Assembly: GCF_023898315.1 (NCBI RefSeq) | Contig: NC_064621.1 | Span: forward strand, 120,600,561-120,664,560 | Direction of reading: 5' to 3' | Length of the DNA stretch: 64,000 nt | From: Schistocerca nitens | Lineage: Eukaryota > Arthropoda > Insecta > Orthoptera > Acrididae | In this document: piece by piece, positions 23,106-34,941 of the stretch | Layout: each line of letters opens with the position of its first letter | How positions within the stretch are numbered: position 1 is the first letter of the stretch | The notes under the pieces: generated by a model | The model's database searches: none | What the model was told of the DNA's origin: nothing | The model's input: the letters and a program-made list of their open reading frames with translations, nothing else | Made by a program: the position numbers and the translations under genes

Positions 23106-25275
23106 ACACTGGACTTTGCATCAAACATGCATGATTATTAACCAGTGTCTTGTGAATGTAAGTTCTAGCACAGTCATTACTGATATATAAGGATGGGAAA
23201 ATGTTGTATGTTTCCAAATTTGTAAAGTATCTTCGGTAGTCGACTATAAATAATGTATAGTGTGCTGCGATATAATTTCGCTATTACTTCAATTACTCTG
23301 ATGTGAAGTAAAAGTCAATTCCTATATTTTATTTAATAACTGATTATCTACAGTATACAGTACTGTGGTACATTGAGTAAAATGATACTAAATCTGTGTT
23401 TATGGAAAAGCAATGAGAAAAATAACTTATAACAACCTCACTTCCAATTCCCTTCTAGTTACTAAATACTTTCCAAAGCTACATACATAACTGCAGGCGA
23501 ACTGTTCGATGTACATGCAGAAATAAGAAAAATTCTAATTTTAGACTATGACAGTTATAATCTGGAACTATTATAGGACATTAATCAAGTAATAGATCTA
23601 AAGCACTACCTTCTGCAGAAGAAAGAAGACCATTATAATCACTAGTTATGAAACTACAGTAATAACATTAACATTTTTCTATAAATAAAAATATCTGTAA
23701 AGTGTGCACACAATATTTCAACAGCATCCACATCTGCAAATTCAATTCATACTCTGGTGGGGGGGGGGGGGGGGGTGTACTCAGCATAGCACCACAGCAC
23801 CACATGGTAGGGATGTTTTCCATTCCAGTCGCTTGGATTGCCAGAACAGTACATAAGTGGTTGGAGAATAGCTCTCAACCCTCAGATAATACATGTTCTG
23901 CAAAATTTTATTAGGCTTTTGCTGGTTACTAGGTGTCTATATTAGATACCTGCCAGTTCAGATTTTTTTTGCCTTTATGTTGCAGTCCCCATGGGTCAAG
24001 CAGGCCTGTGACTGTATGTGCGCCATTGCTTGTATGTATTCAATATCCCAGAGAGTTCTATTTCACATTAGTAATATTGAGTAATGCACTAAAAGATGAT
24101 GCATGGGTGATTCGTAGGTAATCTCCTATGTAGACATGACACACTGGTATTTCGATTCCATATCTGTAAATATGGTCGGTGACGTAAAAAGCGAGATTCA
24201 TAGCCTCTTCCTTGTGATGAACTACCAAGCTTAACTGTCTGTTACAGTGCATAACAGTCCAGCAGGCATGTTGCTACCGATATGCTGTCAATCACAGGAG
24301 TACAGAGTGTTTCTTACAGCAACCAAAAGGCAAAAATGCCAACTACACTTAATGTAGTAGTTGCAAAGAAAGGAATTTAAATAAATGGAACTATAAACTC
24401 AGCTTTTTTTAACAGAACTCTTAGAAGTAAAACTGTGATTGATAAAAATCACAGCCAGCAATTACAACTCTCTTTGTGAAGTACACACTACTGTGCAAAG
24501 TGAAGTGGATTTCACGAATGGATGTTCGTATTACTTTCGAATTATATATTTCTCACCATCTTTTAATGTCTTGATGATGGACGCTTTCTTCTCTATTGTA
24601 TTGCAGAAGTTTACACACATTACTCAGATAATTGTGACATATATAGACTGAAAAGGTGCTTACATCACATGGAGTACTGTGAATTATATGACGGGAGGCA
24701 AATTGTTTTCTGTAGTTGGTACTTCAACTTTCTGTAACCGTTATCACACCAGATCGAGTCGACATACGTTTAGTGGGTGATACATTAGAAGACTCTCTGG
24801 AACCCCACTAACAACACTTTTTTGTTGAGGGAACAGGCAAAAGAAATGCTGCTTTACACATTCTATTACGAACCACTAAGGACAATAGTGCCCCAAAATA
24901 TTTGGGTTGGCCACGTGACGGATTTTGCACACCAGCTCTGTCAGGTGGAAGAATGGCGAGAACTGTTTAGTATGATGCATTACTGGCGGTTTCCTCGGGA
25001 GTAAATATATAGTAAAATATTGCAATTAAACATTAATGTAGATGTGAAAGAAATATAGATTCACTATAGAGAGCCACAGCTGTGTCCTCCGTGAATGCCT
25101 GGATGGCACGAAGCTGTTTGCGTCGGTTATTATCTGTCGGATGTCCAAAGGCGCTAATCAGACGCTGCTACAGTACATACACATTTATTATTTATGTAGA
25201 TACAGTTGTCATCATTGATCACTGACCACAATTGTCCATTAATCTTTACTGACCTAATGGTAAACATTTTTATGT
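23106..25275. other. Non-coding duplicated DNA
   Basis: It is the paralogue of 5,666-7,735. It contains a 17-base G run (23,759-23,775) absent from A. No gene is supported. Confidence 0.45.
23759..23775. repeat. Poly-G run
   Basis: An uninterrupted run of 17 G, not present at the block A counterpart near 6,312. Length may be unreliable for sequencing reasons. Confidence 0.8.
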
Positions 25276-25280
25276 TTCAT

Positions 25281-25431
25281 ACGTGTAGAAAATGGACTGC
25301 AGAAGCCCTGATACATGTAAAACAAGCTGAAGATTGAGGTTTGTCGTTTAGGAAGGCTGCTGAAAATTTTGATATGCCTTGTAGCACACTGCAAGACAGA
25401 CTTAAGAAAGAAAATTAATCCGACGGAGAGG
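25281..25431 (+). pseudogene. psq-type helix-turn-helix relic, block B copy
   Basis: It is the paralogue of the domain at 7,739, keeping RKWTAE and LSFRKAAENFD-like segments. It has lost the AG of the acceptor ('tttcat') and has a TGA inside the domain ('gaagattgaggt'). The donor-like 'gagaggtaagccc' remains. This copy cannot encode the domain. Confidence 0.6.
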
Positions 25432-26712
25432 TAAGCCCTTTGTGTCACACAGCCGCTGATTAAAAGTATATGGTGATGACTTTTTAAGCAAATTTTATCC
25501 ATTTTCATGTCTCAGATGGGTACAAAGCGGAGAGCAGTAGATTAGGGGCTGTAGTCACCATACCATCAATTGCACAGCACTACATGGTGTAAATGATAAT
25601 CGCTTTACTAATACCCTTAATGAACGCATTACCAAATAAAATATGAGAATGAAAGCCGCCACACAGCAGTTCAGACCGTAAACAGCTTGAGGAATATATA
25701 GATTCTTGACTGGCATTCCTGGTCTCCTGGTCTGTCATGCATAAACAATGCTTCCATACCACAGCACGTATTTTAGCATGGCAAGAGATTCCGAAAACTT
25801 CGGCTCAGCAGCTGTTCGCTTTGAACCACAATGTATGCATTAGTGCCCACTAGTGTCACACTTGAAACTGATGTTGCGTCAGTTCTGGGTGGTGGGTGGA
25901 GCCAAAGTTTCATTATTTATAACTGTTATGAAGTTAACATCGCCTCAGATTTTTATAGGTATTGGACTGACATAAAGTGGTGTGAATCATGGTTAATAGT
26001 TATCAATGTTGAAATATTTGTCACAATGGAAGAAGCAATACGAAGAAGGGGAAAGAAAATTCCTTATATGGAACATACAGTAGTTATAGGGGCACCAAAC
26101 ATCAGTTCTGCTTTTCACAAGTCTATTCGTCTGTCATGGTTAAACAGCATGGAGTATTTGGGGAGACTGTTAAATGAGTGGATAGGTTATATGATACGAA
26201 CTTATATATCATTGTAAAGAGAAAAAAACAAAAAATGTTAATTATTGATAAAATGTGATAACTAAGTCTAACATCAATAATGACAGAATGGAATACAGAA
26301 CATTGGAAAATTCTAGTTAAATGTGTACCATGATAATGCAAAATAAAGAGTACAAGAACGACATTAACAGTTATTGAATAAATTCCTGTCCTTCTTAAAT
26401 TAGTTCTTAAAGTGAGTGATTACCATTCTATATCGCTGCTCTTACGAAGGAAAGAGTTTCGTAATTCTTGTATATAAACTTTCAGGTACATGAATGGTTT
26501 TCTTGATGTACTGTGTTTATCACCTGTAGCGCTTACAATTTTGTTTTCCTCTTTTAGTACCTTGAGCCTCAAGGTTTCATACCAATAAGATACCGATAAG
26601 ATATTTCTGCTTTTAATATATGACTACGATACGGCTAATTGCAGAGTTCGAAGTATGCACGGAGTAGCTGTCCTTGCCTGCTACGGTTTGGGTGATGAGC
26701 GCCCCACTGCAG
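25432..26712. other. Non-coding DNA upstream of the block B peptide gene
   Basis: It is the paralogue of 7,885-9,466 without the SINE. The ORF at 25,831-26,217 is not open in block A and shows no known domain. Confidence 0.45.
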
Positions 26713-26719
26713 TATAAGA
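26713..26719 (+). promoter_or_regulatory. TATA box of peptide gene, block B
   Basis: TATAAGA is 71 bases before the ATG, in the same place as TATAATA in block A. The ~45 bases upstream ('gcctgctacggtttgggtga' and onward) differ at only a few positions between copies. Confidence 0.6.
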
Positions 26720-26783
26720 CGAGGCCGGTGAGCTCCATAGTGACACTTGTAGCGAGGCACCCAGTGTAGAAACCACTGCAGCC

Positions 26784-26997
26784 ATGAAGGGAGGCCTCGT
26801 GTTGCTGATCGCTGGGGTGTTGCTCGTGGCGTACTGCACGCCGCTCGCTGCTGCAGACGATGGAGACGAAGTGGCGGAAGAATTAGGAGAAAACAGAGAC
26901 GCTGATGACGACGACACCGACAGCATAGCAGACGAGGACGACGACGACAGCGGATTTAATTGGGGTCTAATTGAAGAGAGGAGGCGGGCACTCAAAG
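26784..26997 (+). CDS. Secreted acidic-pro/cationic peptide precursor, block B, exon 1
   Basis: Residues 1-71 of a predicted 112-residue paralogue of the block A protein. Residues 1-24 are a signal peptide (GLVLLIAGVLLVAYC, ending AAA). An acidic propeptide follows, with DADDDDTDSIADEDDDD unchanged from A. It then diverges (FNWGL for IDEGL) and ends with a tribasic ERRR before ALK. The internal KR of copy A is NR here, so only the terminal basic site is common and is the likelier processing site. The donor AAAG|GTAAAC is at 26,998. Length and phase equal those of copy A. Promoter and 5'UTR are conserved, which argues that both copies are or were recently functional. Confidence 0.75.
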
Positions 26998-28799
26998 GTA
27001 AACACCAGCAAATGCGAACAGGCTGTGCATGGCTCTAACTGCTAGTGGTTCCCTCAGGCAGGCGCTCTGACACTTCGTCTGTCTGCAGGCAGCTCAAGTG
27101 CAGCATTCATGTCGTCAGGTCTTGGCAATATTGCTATTAGACCAGTAGTACGTTTCTTAGTAGACTAAATATTGTGCTACTTTCAGTCACATTTCTCTTA
27201 AATATTATGGCTCGTAAAAAGTATGTACTTGAAAAATATGGGCCCCTTATAAGACCCATCAAGTTCACATTTGTCTCACTCTGAGGGTCTATCTGCTGAA
27301 TCAAGATGATACTTAATTTCCATCTAGCTTATCAGTATAACATTTACATTCCAAAAAACATACTAGTATCAGTCATGTATAAAAATTTGTGTTAAATTTG
27401 CACTTTCAATACAATTAGTCATTGAATAGGTAAGGATATTGACAGAAAACTACATTCCAATAAATAACTGTCTACCATGTTACATAAACAAACACTAATA
27501 AACCAAATGGTACAGACTCTTCCTTCTGCAGTGTGAAAGAAAGTTAGTATTTTAGTCCATTATTAACAAACCCTCAAGCGCGCCAGCATTCTGTGGTGCT
27601 GAGAATACGATGATACGCTGAACATGGTATTCATGTATCTCACTACATATCTGGCGTTCCTTTTTATATTGGTAGACTATATTGTTTTCCCTGATTACAA
27701 ATTTGTTATGCAACACGGTATAGTTGTCATACGAGTTACCTGATTAGAAATGTAATTATTAACAGAGAATTGGTACAGTGACGACGTTGCTATACCAAAA
27801 AGGCAGAAGATGATAGCTTTTCTCAAATAAACCTTAATCTGAGGAGAAATTTCATTGACACTACACAGTAACAGCAGTTTTTAGAGTTGTAGTCTGTAAT
27901 TAAGTCCCATTTTTTGGTGCAATATATTCAAATGTCTAATAAAAGTAATGTGGCAAAAGTAAATGAAATATTATCAGAAAAACCTACAAGCGAGACAGTG
28001 CTTAAGAAGTATGTGGTAGTTCTGTATGTAGGACACAGAATCGTAACTGTAATGGCTCTAAACATTGTCTAACTAGATAGAAGGTGTCCTGATTTGTGGC
28101 AGACACAGTGTATCTTTCTTCAGTAGTCATTTAGTCACTTGTATTTTCATTTTTAACTTAGCAATGTAACATAATAACGGCAGTTACTCTACCTTATAGA
28201 ACAAGAAGTCTGTCTCCATGATAGGATTCTAGCATTGCACTTGAAAGTTCATTAGAATAGAGTTCAAGGAGTAGTATATATTTTGAAGCTATGTAGCGTC
28301 GTACTTTGAGCCATCATATAATCCTACTGCTTTAGTTCTTTTATATTGTTTCACTAACTTTTGGAATCGTGAGAACAGGGACGATACAGAAATTCTGTTT
28401 TTAGAACACAAATCCAGTAAGTCTTACAGCACAATATGTCTGCATGTTAGCAGCCTGTTCAGAAAAGTATACCATCCAGTGACTGAGGTGATTATGGTCT
28501 ACTTTAATTAAGGTAGTACTACATGGGGGTACTATTGAACTGAGGAAAACACTAAGCCTGGTTTTAAAAGTCTCACCACAGACATTTACATAGCTCTTTT
28601 ATGAACATTTTAAACGTGCAAAAAAGATCTTCTTGTGTCATATGCTTTTAAAGTATAGTTTTTTTCCAATAAAATGCGAGCTTAGTGGTTGCAGCAGCTG
28701 TAAACAGGTGTTCCTTTTTCAGCTACTGAAATTTTCTGATAACAAAGAAGGTAATCGGATGTCTCTGGAACGTCACGTGTGTTGTTTCCTGCTGAGCAG
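26998..28799 (+). other. Intron 1 of the block B peptide gene
   Basis: An 1,802-base phase-1 interval between GTAAAC and the acceptor 'gtttcctgctgagcag'. It aligns with the block A intron and holds no conserved frame. Confidence 0.65.
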
Positions 28800-28924
28800 G
28801 AGCTCACGCCCGGGTTGGCCACGCCAAACACGCGGGAGCAGGCAGCCGACATGCTGCAGGCAGAGCTGCTAACAGACCTCACGCCAGGTCAGGCGCTGCC
28901 CACAGAGCCGCCCACAGCAAGTAG
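28800..28924 (+). CDS. Secreted acidic-pro/cationic peptide precursor, block B, exon 2
   Basis: Spliced in phase 1, it encodes residues 72-112. It begins GAHARVGHAKHAGAGSRH and ends AAHRAAHSK before TAG. Against copy A, Ala77 is Val, Arg79 is His, Arg84 is Gly and Lys101 is Arg. A 12-base insertion near the stop adds four residues. There is still no acidic residue. Frame retention over the exon despite an indel of a multiple of three, plus the intact acceptor, supports this as real coding sequence. The tail is a little less basic and more His-rich than in A. Confidence 0.72.
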
Positions 28925-29008
28925 TCGCCACTGCTGAAAGAGACCACGCCATGGAGATGCCATCTGGAGTTGCTCATACTGTCCTGTATCCTGTACTCAC
29001 AAAGCAGA

Positions 29009-29014
29009 AATAAA
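29009..29014 (+). promoter_or_regulatory. Polyadenylation signal AATAAA, block B gene
   Basis: Same hexamer and context as in block A, 85 bases after the stop codon. Confidence 0.6.
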
Positions 29015-29440
29015 GCACCGATGCACTTAAAAAATGGTTTTATTATCCAATGTCTTACATGTGTAAGGAGAGGACTATGAGATACCATATTACCAAACTG
29101 TGAAGTCTTTAATGGAATTATGTGCTCAACTGTAAATGTGTACTGTGCTGGGAGAAAATTTACCTGTATCTTCATGGCCTCAGTGTTTCCCATTCAGATC
29201 TAAATGTCAATTAGTAATATTTTTCAAAGCAGCAGATGGTGTTTCAGAAGAGCTCCGGTTCATTCCGTTAATAGATGAAAGGATAATTTTAATTTCAGAT
29301 GACGACGTTCCTATATGGAAGGACTATGGTGATATAATTATTTAATGACTCTAAACATTGGAAGATATCAAGAGGACTGCAGGTGAGCCATTGTAAAAGT
29401 GTACCAACAGTAATCACAGTCTTCTCTAAATAAATATATA

Positions 29441-30783
29441 CACTATGTGATCAAAAGTATCTGGACACCACCAAAAACATACGTTCTCATATTAGGTGCA
29501 TTTCGCTGCCACCTACTGCCAGACACTTCATATAAGCGACCTTAGTAGTCATTAGACATCGCGAGAGAGCAATATGGGGATCAATGTGGAACTCACGGAC
29601 CGGGCTTCTAATGTGGTCAGGTGATTGGGTGTCACTTGTGTCATACGTCTGCACGCGAGATTTCCACACTCCTAAACATCTCTAGCTCCACTGTTGTGAT
29701 AGTGAAGCGGAAACGTACAGCACAAAAGCGTACAGGCAGACCTCGTTTGTTGACTGACAGAGACCGCCAACAGTTGAAGAGGGTCGTAATGTGTAATAGA
29801 AAGACACCTATCCAGACCATCACACAGGAATTCCAAACTGGATCAGGATCTACTGCAAGTACTATGACAGATAGGCGGGAGGGGAGAAAACTTGGATTTC
29901 ATGGTCGAGCGGCTGCTCTTAAGCCACACATCATGCTGGTAAATGACAAACGACGCCTCGCTTGGTGTAAGGAGTGTAAATATTGGATGACTGAACAGTG
30001 GAGTGGAGTGACGAATCACAGTACACAATGTGGTGACCCGATGGCAGGGTGTGGGTATGGTGAATGCCCAGTGAACATCTGCCGGTGTGTGTAGTGCCAA
30101 CAGTAAAATTCGGAGGAGGTGCTGTTATGGTGTGGTCGTGTTTTCAATGGAGGGGGCTTGCAGCCCTTGTTGATTTGCGTGGCTCTATCACAGCACAGGC
30201 CTACATTGATGGCTACGGTCGCAGGTTCGAATCCTGCCTCGGGCATGGATGTGTGTGATGTCCTTAGGTTAGTTAGGTTTAAGTAGTTGTAAGTTCTAGG
30301 GGACTGATGACCACAGATGTTAAGTCCCATAGTGCTCAGAGCCTACATTGATGTTTTGAGCACTTTCTTGCCTCTCACGGTAGAAGAGCAATTTGGGGAT
30401 AGAGATTGCATCTTTCAACACAATCTAGCACCTGTTCATAATGCACACCCTGTGGCGGAGTGGTTTCACGACAATAATATCCCTGTAATGGATTGGCTTG
30501 CACAGAGTCCTGACCTGAATCCTATAGATCACCTTTGGGATGTTTTGGAACGCCGACTTTGTGCCTGACCTTACCGATCGACATCGATACGTTTCGTCAG
30601 TGCAGCACTCCGTGAAGAATGGGCTGCCGCTCCCCAAGAAACCATCCAGCACCTGACTGAAAGTATGTCTGCCAGAGTGGATGCTGTCATCACCATATTG
30701 AATTCCAGCATTACCAATAGAGAGCGCCACGAACTTGTTAGTCATTTTCAGCCAAGCGTCCGCATACAATGGATCACATAGTG
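29441..30783 (+). mobile_element. Tc1-like DNA transposon, inactive
   Basis: Terminal inverted repeats begin CACTATGTGATC at 29,441 and mirror at 30,772-30,783, flanked by TA on both sides (29,439-29,440 and 30,784-30,785). The transposase is recognisable in two open stretches: residues GRPRLLTDRDRQQLKR then KLGFHGRAAALKPHIM (29,621-30,094), and FQHNLAPVHNAHPVAEWF then SPDLNPIDHLWDVLERRL (30,317-30,568). Frame changes, loss of the usual DES motif, DN replaced by HN in the second box, and a nested SINE show it is dead. The empty TA site is visible in block A at about 12,616. Confidence 0.92.
30212..30340 (+). mobile_element. Truncated tRNA-SINE nested in the Tc1 transposase region
   Basis: It starts inside the tRNA part ('ctacggtcgcaggttcgaat') and stops at 'agtgctcaga', so both ends are short. 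Perfect 13-base direct repeats GCCTACATTGATG (30,199-30,211 and 30,341-30,353) flank it. It is younger than the host transposon. Confidence 0.92.
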
Positions 30784-31479
30784 TATGTAAAATTCATGTG
30801 GTATCTTGCAGTAATTCAACTGCACTTTATTTTCAGTCTAAAATCTGAATGATTTAAAGGAGCAAAGGGTTGGAAAGTGCCAGTAGCGTCTCTGACAATC
30901 CTCCAAGTAGTAAATAGCCATAATAATAATAATGAGGAATACTGTGAAACTGAATAAAAGCAGCGTACAAATATTGATATATCGAATGCCTTAAAGGATC
31001 TATTTATTGTGGAAGTATATTTCCAAATCCACGAAATGAATACATAATGAGCACTTCAGACAGACTAAGAAAACGTTGTTCAATGACTGAAGGACAACTG
31101 GTTACAGATAGTGCTTCAGTCTATCGAGACAGCAACCTCTCGTTCACAATTTCAGTTCCATGTCTCAAATTTTAACAAAGAATTTAAATTTGAATAAAGA
31201 AAGTAAATTTTCACCACGCCAATGTTATCATCAAGTGATTTCTAATTTTTCCGCCACTAGTCCCAATAGTAATACAATAAATTTGATGTTTAGAAACGAT
31301 TATCATTGCTCCAACAGCTATGAACACAAAAAAGGTAGAGGTGATTGTAAATACTTACAGTTTGAGACCTGTGGCAGCCAACAATCTACGGCGTTTTCAG
31401 GACCCTGTAGAGACAGATAGTCTCGTTCGTTATCGATACTTTGCGGCATGGTAAATGATGGGATGACAGACAGTTTGTC

Positions 31480-31910
31480 ATGCTACGGGAATGTCAGCCT
31501 CCGACCGATGGTGCAACCAAATCGGCAGCATATTGGTAACGCATTCGCCTTCATGGATGAAAATTCGCACGCCCATAGTGCACATCTTGTGAATGACTTC
31601 CTTCAGGGTAACGACATCGCTCGACTGGAATGGCCAGTATGTTGTCCAGACGTGAACCCTATCGTACATGCCTGGGATGGATTGAAAAGGGATGTTTATG
31701 GACGACGTGACCCTTGCATCAATACAAGAGGATGTGTTACTGGGTATTAGACGTACGGGTGTGTGCAGTAATCTGGACCACAACCTATGAAGGTCTCGCT
31801 GTATGATGGTGCAATGTCCTGTATGTGGTTTTCACGAGCAATAAAAAGTGCGGAAATGATGTTTATGTTGTTCAAAATGTTTTGTACAAGTCCCGGAACT
31901 CTCGCAAACC
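31480..31910 (+). mobile_element. Tc1-like transposon fragment, second family
   Basis: The frame 31,448-31,750 reads VSLRPMVQP, then IGNAFAFMDENSHAHSAHLV, and WPVCCPDVNPIVHAWDGLKR. This is the C-terminal DDE part of a Tc1 transposase, with the second catalytic box as DEN rather than DDN and the last box as IVH instead of IEH. The following 'gcggaaatgatgtttatgttg' and 'cccggaactctcgcaa' look like the 3' flank of the same family. No inverted repeats were found. It is absent from block A. Confidence 0.75.
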
Positions 31911-32744
31911 AGGTTAGCAGAAGAGCTCCGTCCGAAATCTCTGAAACGCGTTTCATCACGGGCATTGTAGCATTCTGAATGCAGTTAGAATCGGATGTCA
32001 ACAATATTGCGGAGTGTTGCTACTACCCGATCCTCTCACCGGACTACGATGAAAAATGTCCTGGTTCCACAGAGGTTGCCAAAGCTTCTGTATGAATCTC
32101 TGCTGCAGACTCAGTACATCCTAAACTGATTCTGTCTTGTGTGTAACCTCCTTTAACCGTCTCAGGGTAATAGCCTCCACTCAGAGTTCAATTGTTGTTT
32201 TTGTGGCACTGGGTGGTAAACTACACTGAGACACTACATTCAACTCACAACAGACAATATGGGCCTAGAGAAACACGAAATGATGGTATATAGTGTAGAG
32301 TCTCACTTGCCTCTCAGAGTTTAATGACGAAAAGTTTCGGATGACAAGTATCCACTACTGTGCTGCGAAAACCAGTCGCCACTCAACCAATGGCCTCGCC
32401 TGTATAAAACAGTTAGTGACATTCAATGAGAAACCGTAAGTGAGTGCGTTACACATACGATGTAACAGTCCCACGACAAACCGAGAATTGGAGCTATACC
32501 TCTAATTTCACTTTCTCGCTAATGGCAGCTTACCCACGATGAGTTGTAGTTATATAGTACACACGGTTTTATGGATGCATCTGTTGTTCGATAGGACATA
32601 GATGTCAAGGTACAGGCAGGTGTTTTTTAAGTTTCTACATTACAAAACAGATGGGTTCACTGGTTCCCGAGGATCGCGAAATCCACGCTCCGCTACACAC
32701 CAAACATTGTCATTCGCAATGTCACTCTTAATGGCTATGCAAAA
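31911..32744. other. Non-coding duplicated DNA
   Basis: It is the paralogue of 15,233-16,105, with no conserved frame. Confidence 0.45.
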
Positions 32745-32985
32745 AGAAAGATATTAAGACTAGCGTTTAACGTCCCGTCGATAGCGAGTCATTAGAGACC
32801 GAGCACGAGCTTGCATTAGGAAAGGATGGGAAAATAAATCGGCCTTGCTCTTTCCAAGGAAGCGTGGCAGTATCTCCCTTGAGGAAACCATGGTAACTTG
32901 ATCCGCTTACGAGGATTTGAAGCGTTTCCTCCCTAATTCATCCCCATTGTGGTAACCTCTGCACCACTTGACTCGGATGCCATAC
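32745..32985 (-). mobile_element. Old tRNA-derived SINE, minus strand, block B copy
   Basis: It is the paralogue of 16,106-16,346 and better preserved ('agcgtttaacgtcccgtcga', 'gagcttgcattaggaaagga', 'aaatcggcc'). The gap to the next element (32,986-33,519) holds no visible gene. Confidence 0.75.
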
Positions 32986-33519
32986 TTGTACAGTTTGAGC
33001 AGCTAAGTAAGCCAATCAAAGTGTACCCAGAATGAATAAAGATGTTGAGATGCGATTTTCATTAAATTATAGCTGACATTAAGGCGAATTTCCAGATATT
33101 AGCAATAAATTTTTGCCCCTGAGTTATGATACAGACTTTGTTTTTTGTAATTGAACTATATAGTTTTCTTCTGTAGAATTTGTAACAAGGTTCTAAGAGC
33201 ACTTCAACGACATATCATGTATGTGACTTCAACAAACAGTATCAAGATAACAGACCCGCAGACCACTGTCCCGCCGACAAAGGAGAGATTCCCCAGTATA
33301 GCAAATACAAGCAAACACATAACTCAGTTATTGTTCTTGTGTTTACCTGTACACTTGAGGCCCATCAGTCTGTGTTCTGCGGTTGTAGCAATCAGATAAC
33401 ACGTCTGTAGAGCCGATTAGACACTTACAATGTATATGACAGTCGAAGAATTGAAGCCATTCACAATGCATAAGCAGTCGAAAACTTGAATATCGTTTAT
33501 GGAGAATGTCACCAAACTA

Positions 33520-34941
33520 CACTCCTGGAAATTGAAATAAGAACACCGTGAATTCATTGTCCCAGGAAGGGGAAACTTTATTGACACATTCCTGGGGTCA
33601 GATACATCACATGATCACACTGACAGAACCACAGGCACATAGACACAGGCAACAGAGCATGCACAATGTCGGCACTAGTACAGTGTATATCCACCTTTCG
33701 CAGCAATGCAGGCTGCTATTCTCCCATGGAGACGATCGTAGAGATGCTGGATGTAGTCCTGTGGAACGGCTTGCCATGCCATTTCCACCTGGCGCCTCAG
33801 TTGGACCAGCGTTCGTGCTGGACGTGCAGACCGCGTGAGACGACGCTTCATCCAGTCCCAAACATGCTCAATGGGGGACAGATCCGGAGATCTTGCTGGC
33901 CAGGATAGTTGACTTACACCTTCTAGAGCACGTTGGGTGGCACGGGATACATGCGCACGTGCATTTTCCTGTTGGAACAGCAAGTTCCCTTGCCGGTCTA
34001 GGAATGGTAGAACGATGGGTTCGATGACGGTTTGGATGTACCGTGCACTATTCAGTGTCCCCTCGACGATCACCAGTGGTGTACGGCCAGTGTAGGAGAT
34101 CGCTCCCCACACCATGATGCCGGGTGTTGGCCCTGTGTGCCTCGGTCGTATGCAGTCCTGATTGTGGCGCTCACCTGCACGGCGCCAAACACGCATACGA
34201 CCATCATTGGCACCAAGGCAGAAGCGACTCTCATCGCTGAAGACGACACGTCTCCATTCGTCCCTCCATTCACGCCTGTCGCGACACCACTGGAGGCGGG
34301 CTGCACGATGTTGGGGCGTGAGCTGAAGACGGCCTAACGGTGTGCGGGACCGTAACCCAGTTTCATGGAGACGGTTGCGAATGGTCCTCGCCGATACCCC
34401 AGGAGCAACAGTGTCCCTAATTTGCTGGGAAGTGGCGGTGCGGTCCCCTACAGCACTGCGTAGGATCCTACGGTCTTGGCGTGCATCCGTGCGTCGCTGC
34501 GGTCCGGTCCCAGGTCGACGGGCACGTGCACCTTCCGCCGACCACTGGCGACAACATCGATGTACTGTGGAGACCTCACGCCCCACGTGTTGAGCAATTC
34601 GGCGGTACGTCCACCCGGCCTCCCGCATGCCCACTATACGCCCTCGCTCAAAGTCCGTCAACTGCACATACGGTTCACGTCCACGCTGTCGCGGCATGCT
34701 ACCAGTGTTAAAGACTGCGATGGAGCTCCGTATGCCACGGCAAACTGGCTGACACTGACGGCGGCGGTGCACAAATGCTGCGCAGCTAACGCCATTCGAC
34801 GGCCAACACCGCGGTTCCTGGTGTGTCCGCTGTGCCGTGCGTGTGATCATTGCTTGTACAGCCCTCTCGCAGTGTCCGGAGCAAGTATGGTGGGTCTGAC
34901 ACACCGGTGTCAATATGTTCTTTTTTCCATTTCCAGGAGTG
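33520..34941 (-). mobile_element. Full-length Tc1-like transposon with open transposase
   Basis: The ends ACTCCTGGAAATTGAAATAA (from 33,521) and its mirror (TCCATTTCCAGGAGTG, ending 34,941) form inverted repeats. TA dinucleotides flank both sides (33,518-33,519 and 34,942-34,943). Block A shows the single TA empty site in 'gcaaaactattatatgctg' near 17,975. The element is 1,422 bases long, the normal size for the group, and GC-rich compared with its surroundings. It inserted after the duplication and is the youngest-looking DNA transposon in the window. Confidence 0.95.
33675..34697 (-). CDS. Tc1-like transposase
   Basis: A 340-residue frame, typical Tc1 length, taken from the ATG at 34,697 (MPRQRGREPYVQL); the open frame extends 72 codons further upstream, but that part lacks family similarity. 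An N-terminal paired-like helix-turn-helix (ERGRIVGMREAGWTYRRIA) and a second HTH (SQQIRDTVAPGVSARTIRNR) are followed by the catalytic core. FSDESRF holds Asp155, and SPIEHVWD holds Glu277. The second catalytic box reads FQQENARAH, placing Glu244 where the family has Asp. Spacing from position 244 to Glu277 is 32 residues, against the usual 34 of Tc1. The frame has no stops but the Asp-to-Glu change may abolish activity. Confidence 0.92.
   Translation of the reverse strand: MPRQRGREPYVQLTDFERGRIVGMREAGWTYRRIAQHVGREVSTVHRCCRQWSAEGARARRPGTGPQRRTDARQDRRILRSAVGDRTATSQQIRDTVAPGVSARTIRNRLHETGLRSRTPLGRLQLTPQHRAARLQWCRDRREWRDEWRRVVFSDESRFCLGANDGRMRVWRRAGERHNQDCIRPRHTGPTPGIMVWGAISYTGRTPLVIVEGTLNSARYIQTVIEPIVLPFLDRQGNLLFQQENARAHVSRATQRALEGVSQLSWPARSPDLSPIEHVWDWMKRRLTRSARPARTLVQLRRQVEMAWQAVPQDYIQHLYDRLHGRIAACIAAKGGYTLY

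Noticed and set aside
25831-26217. 128-codon ORF upstream of the block B gene
   Set aside because: The homologous frame is not open in block A.
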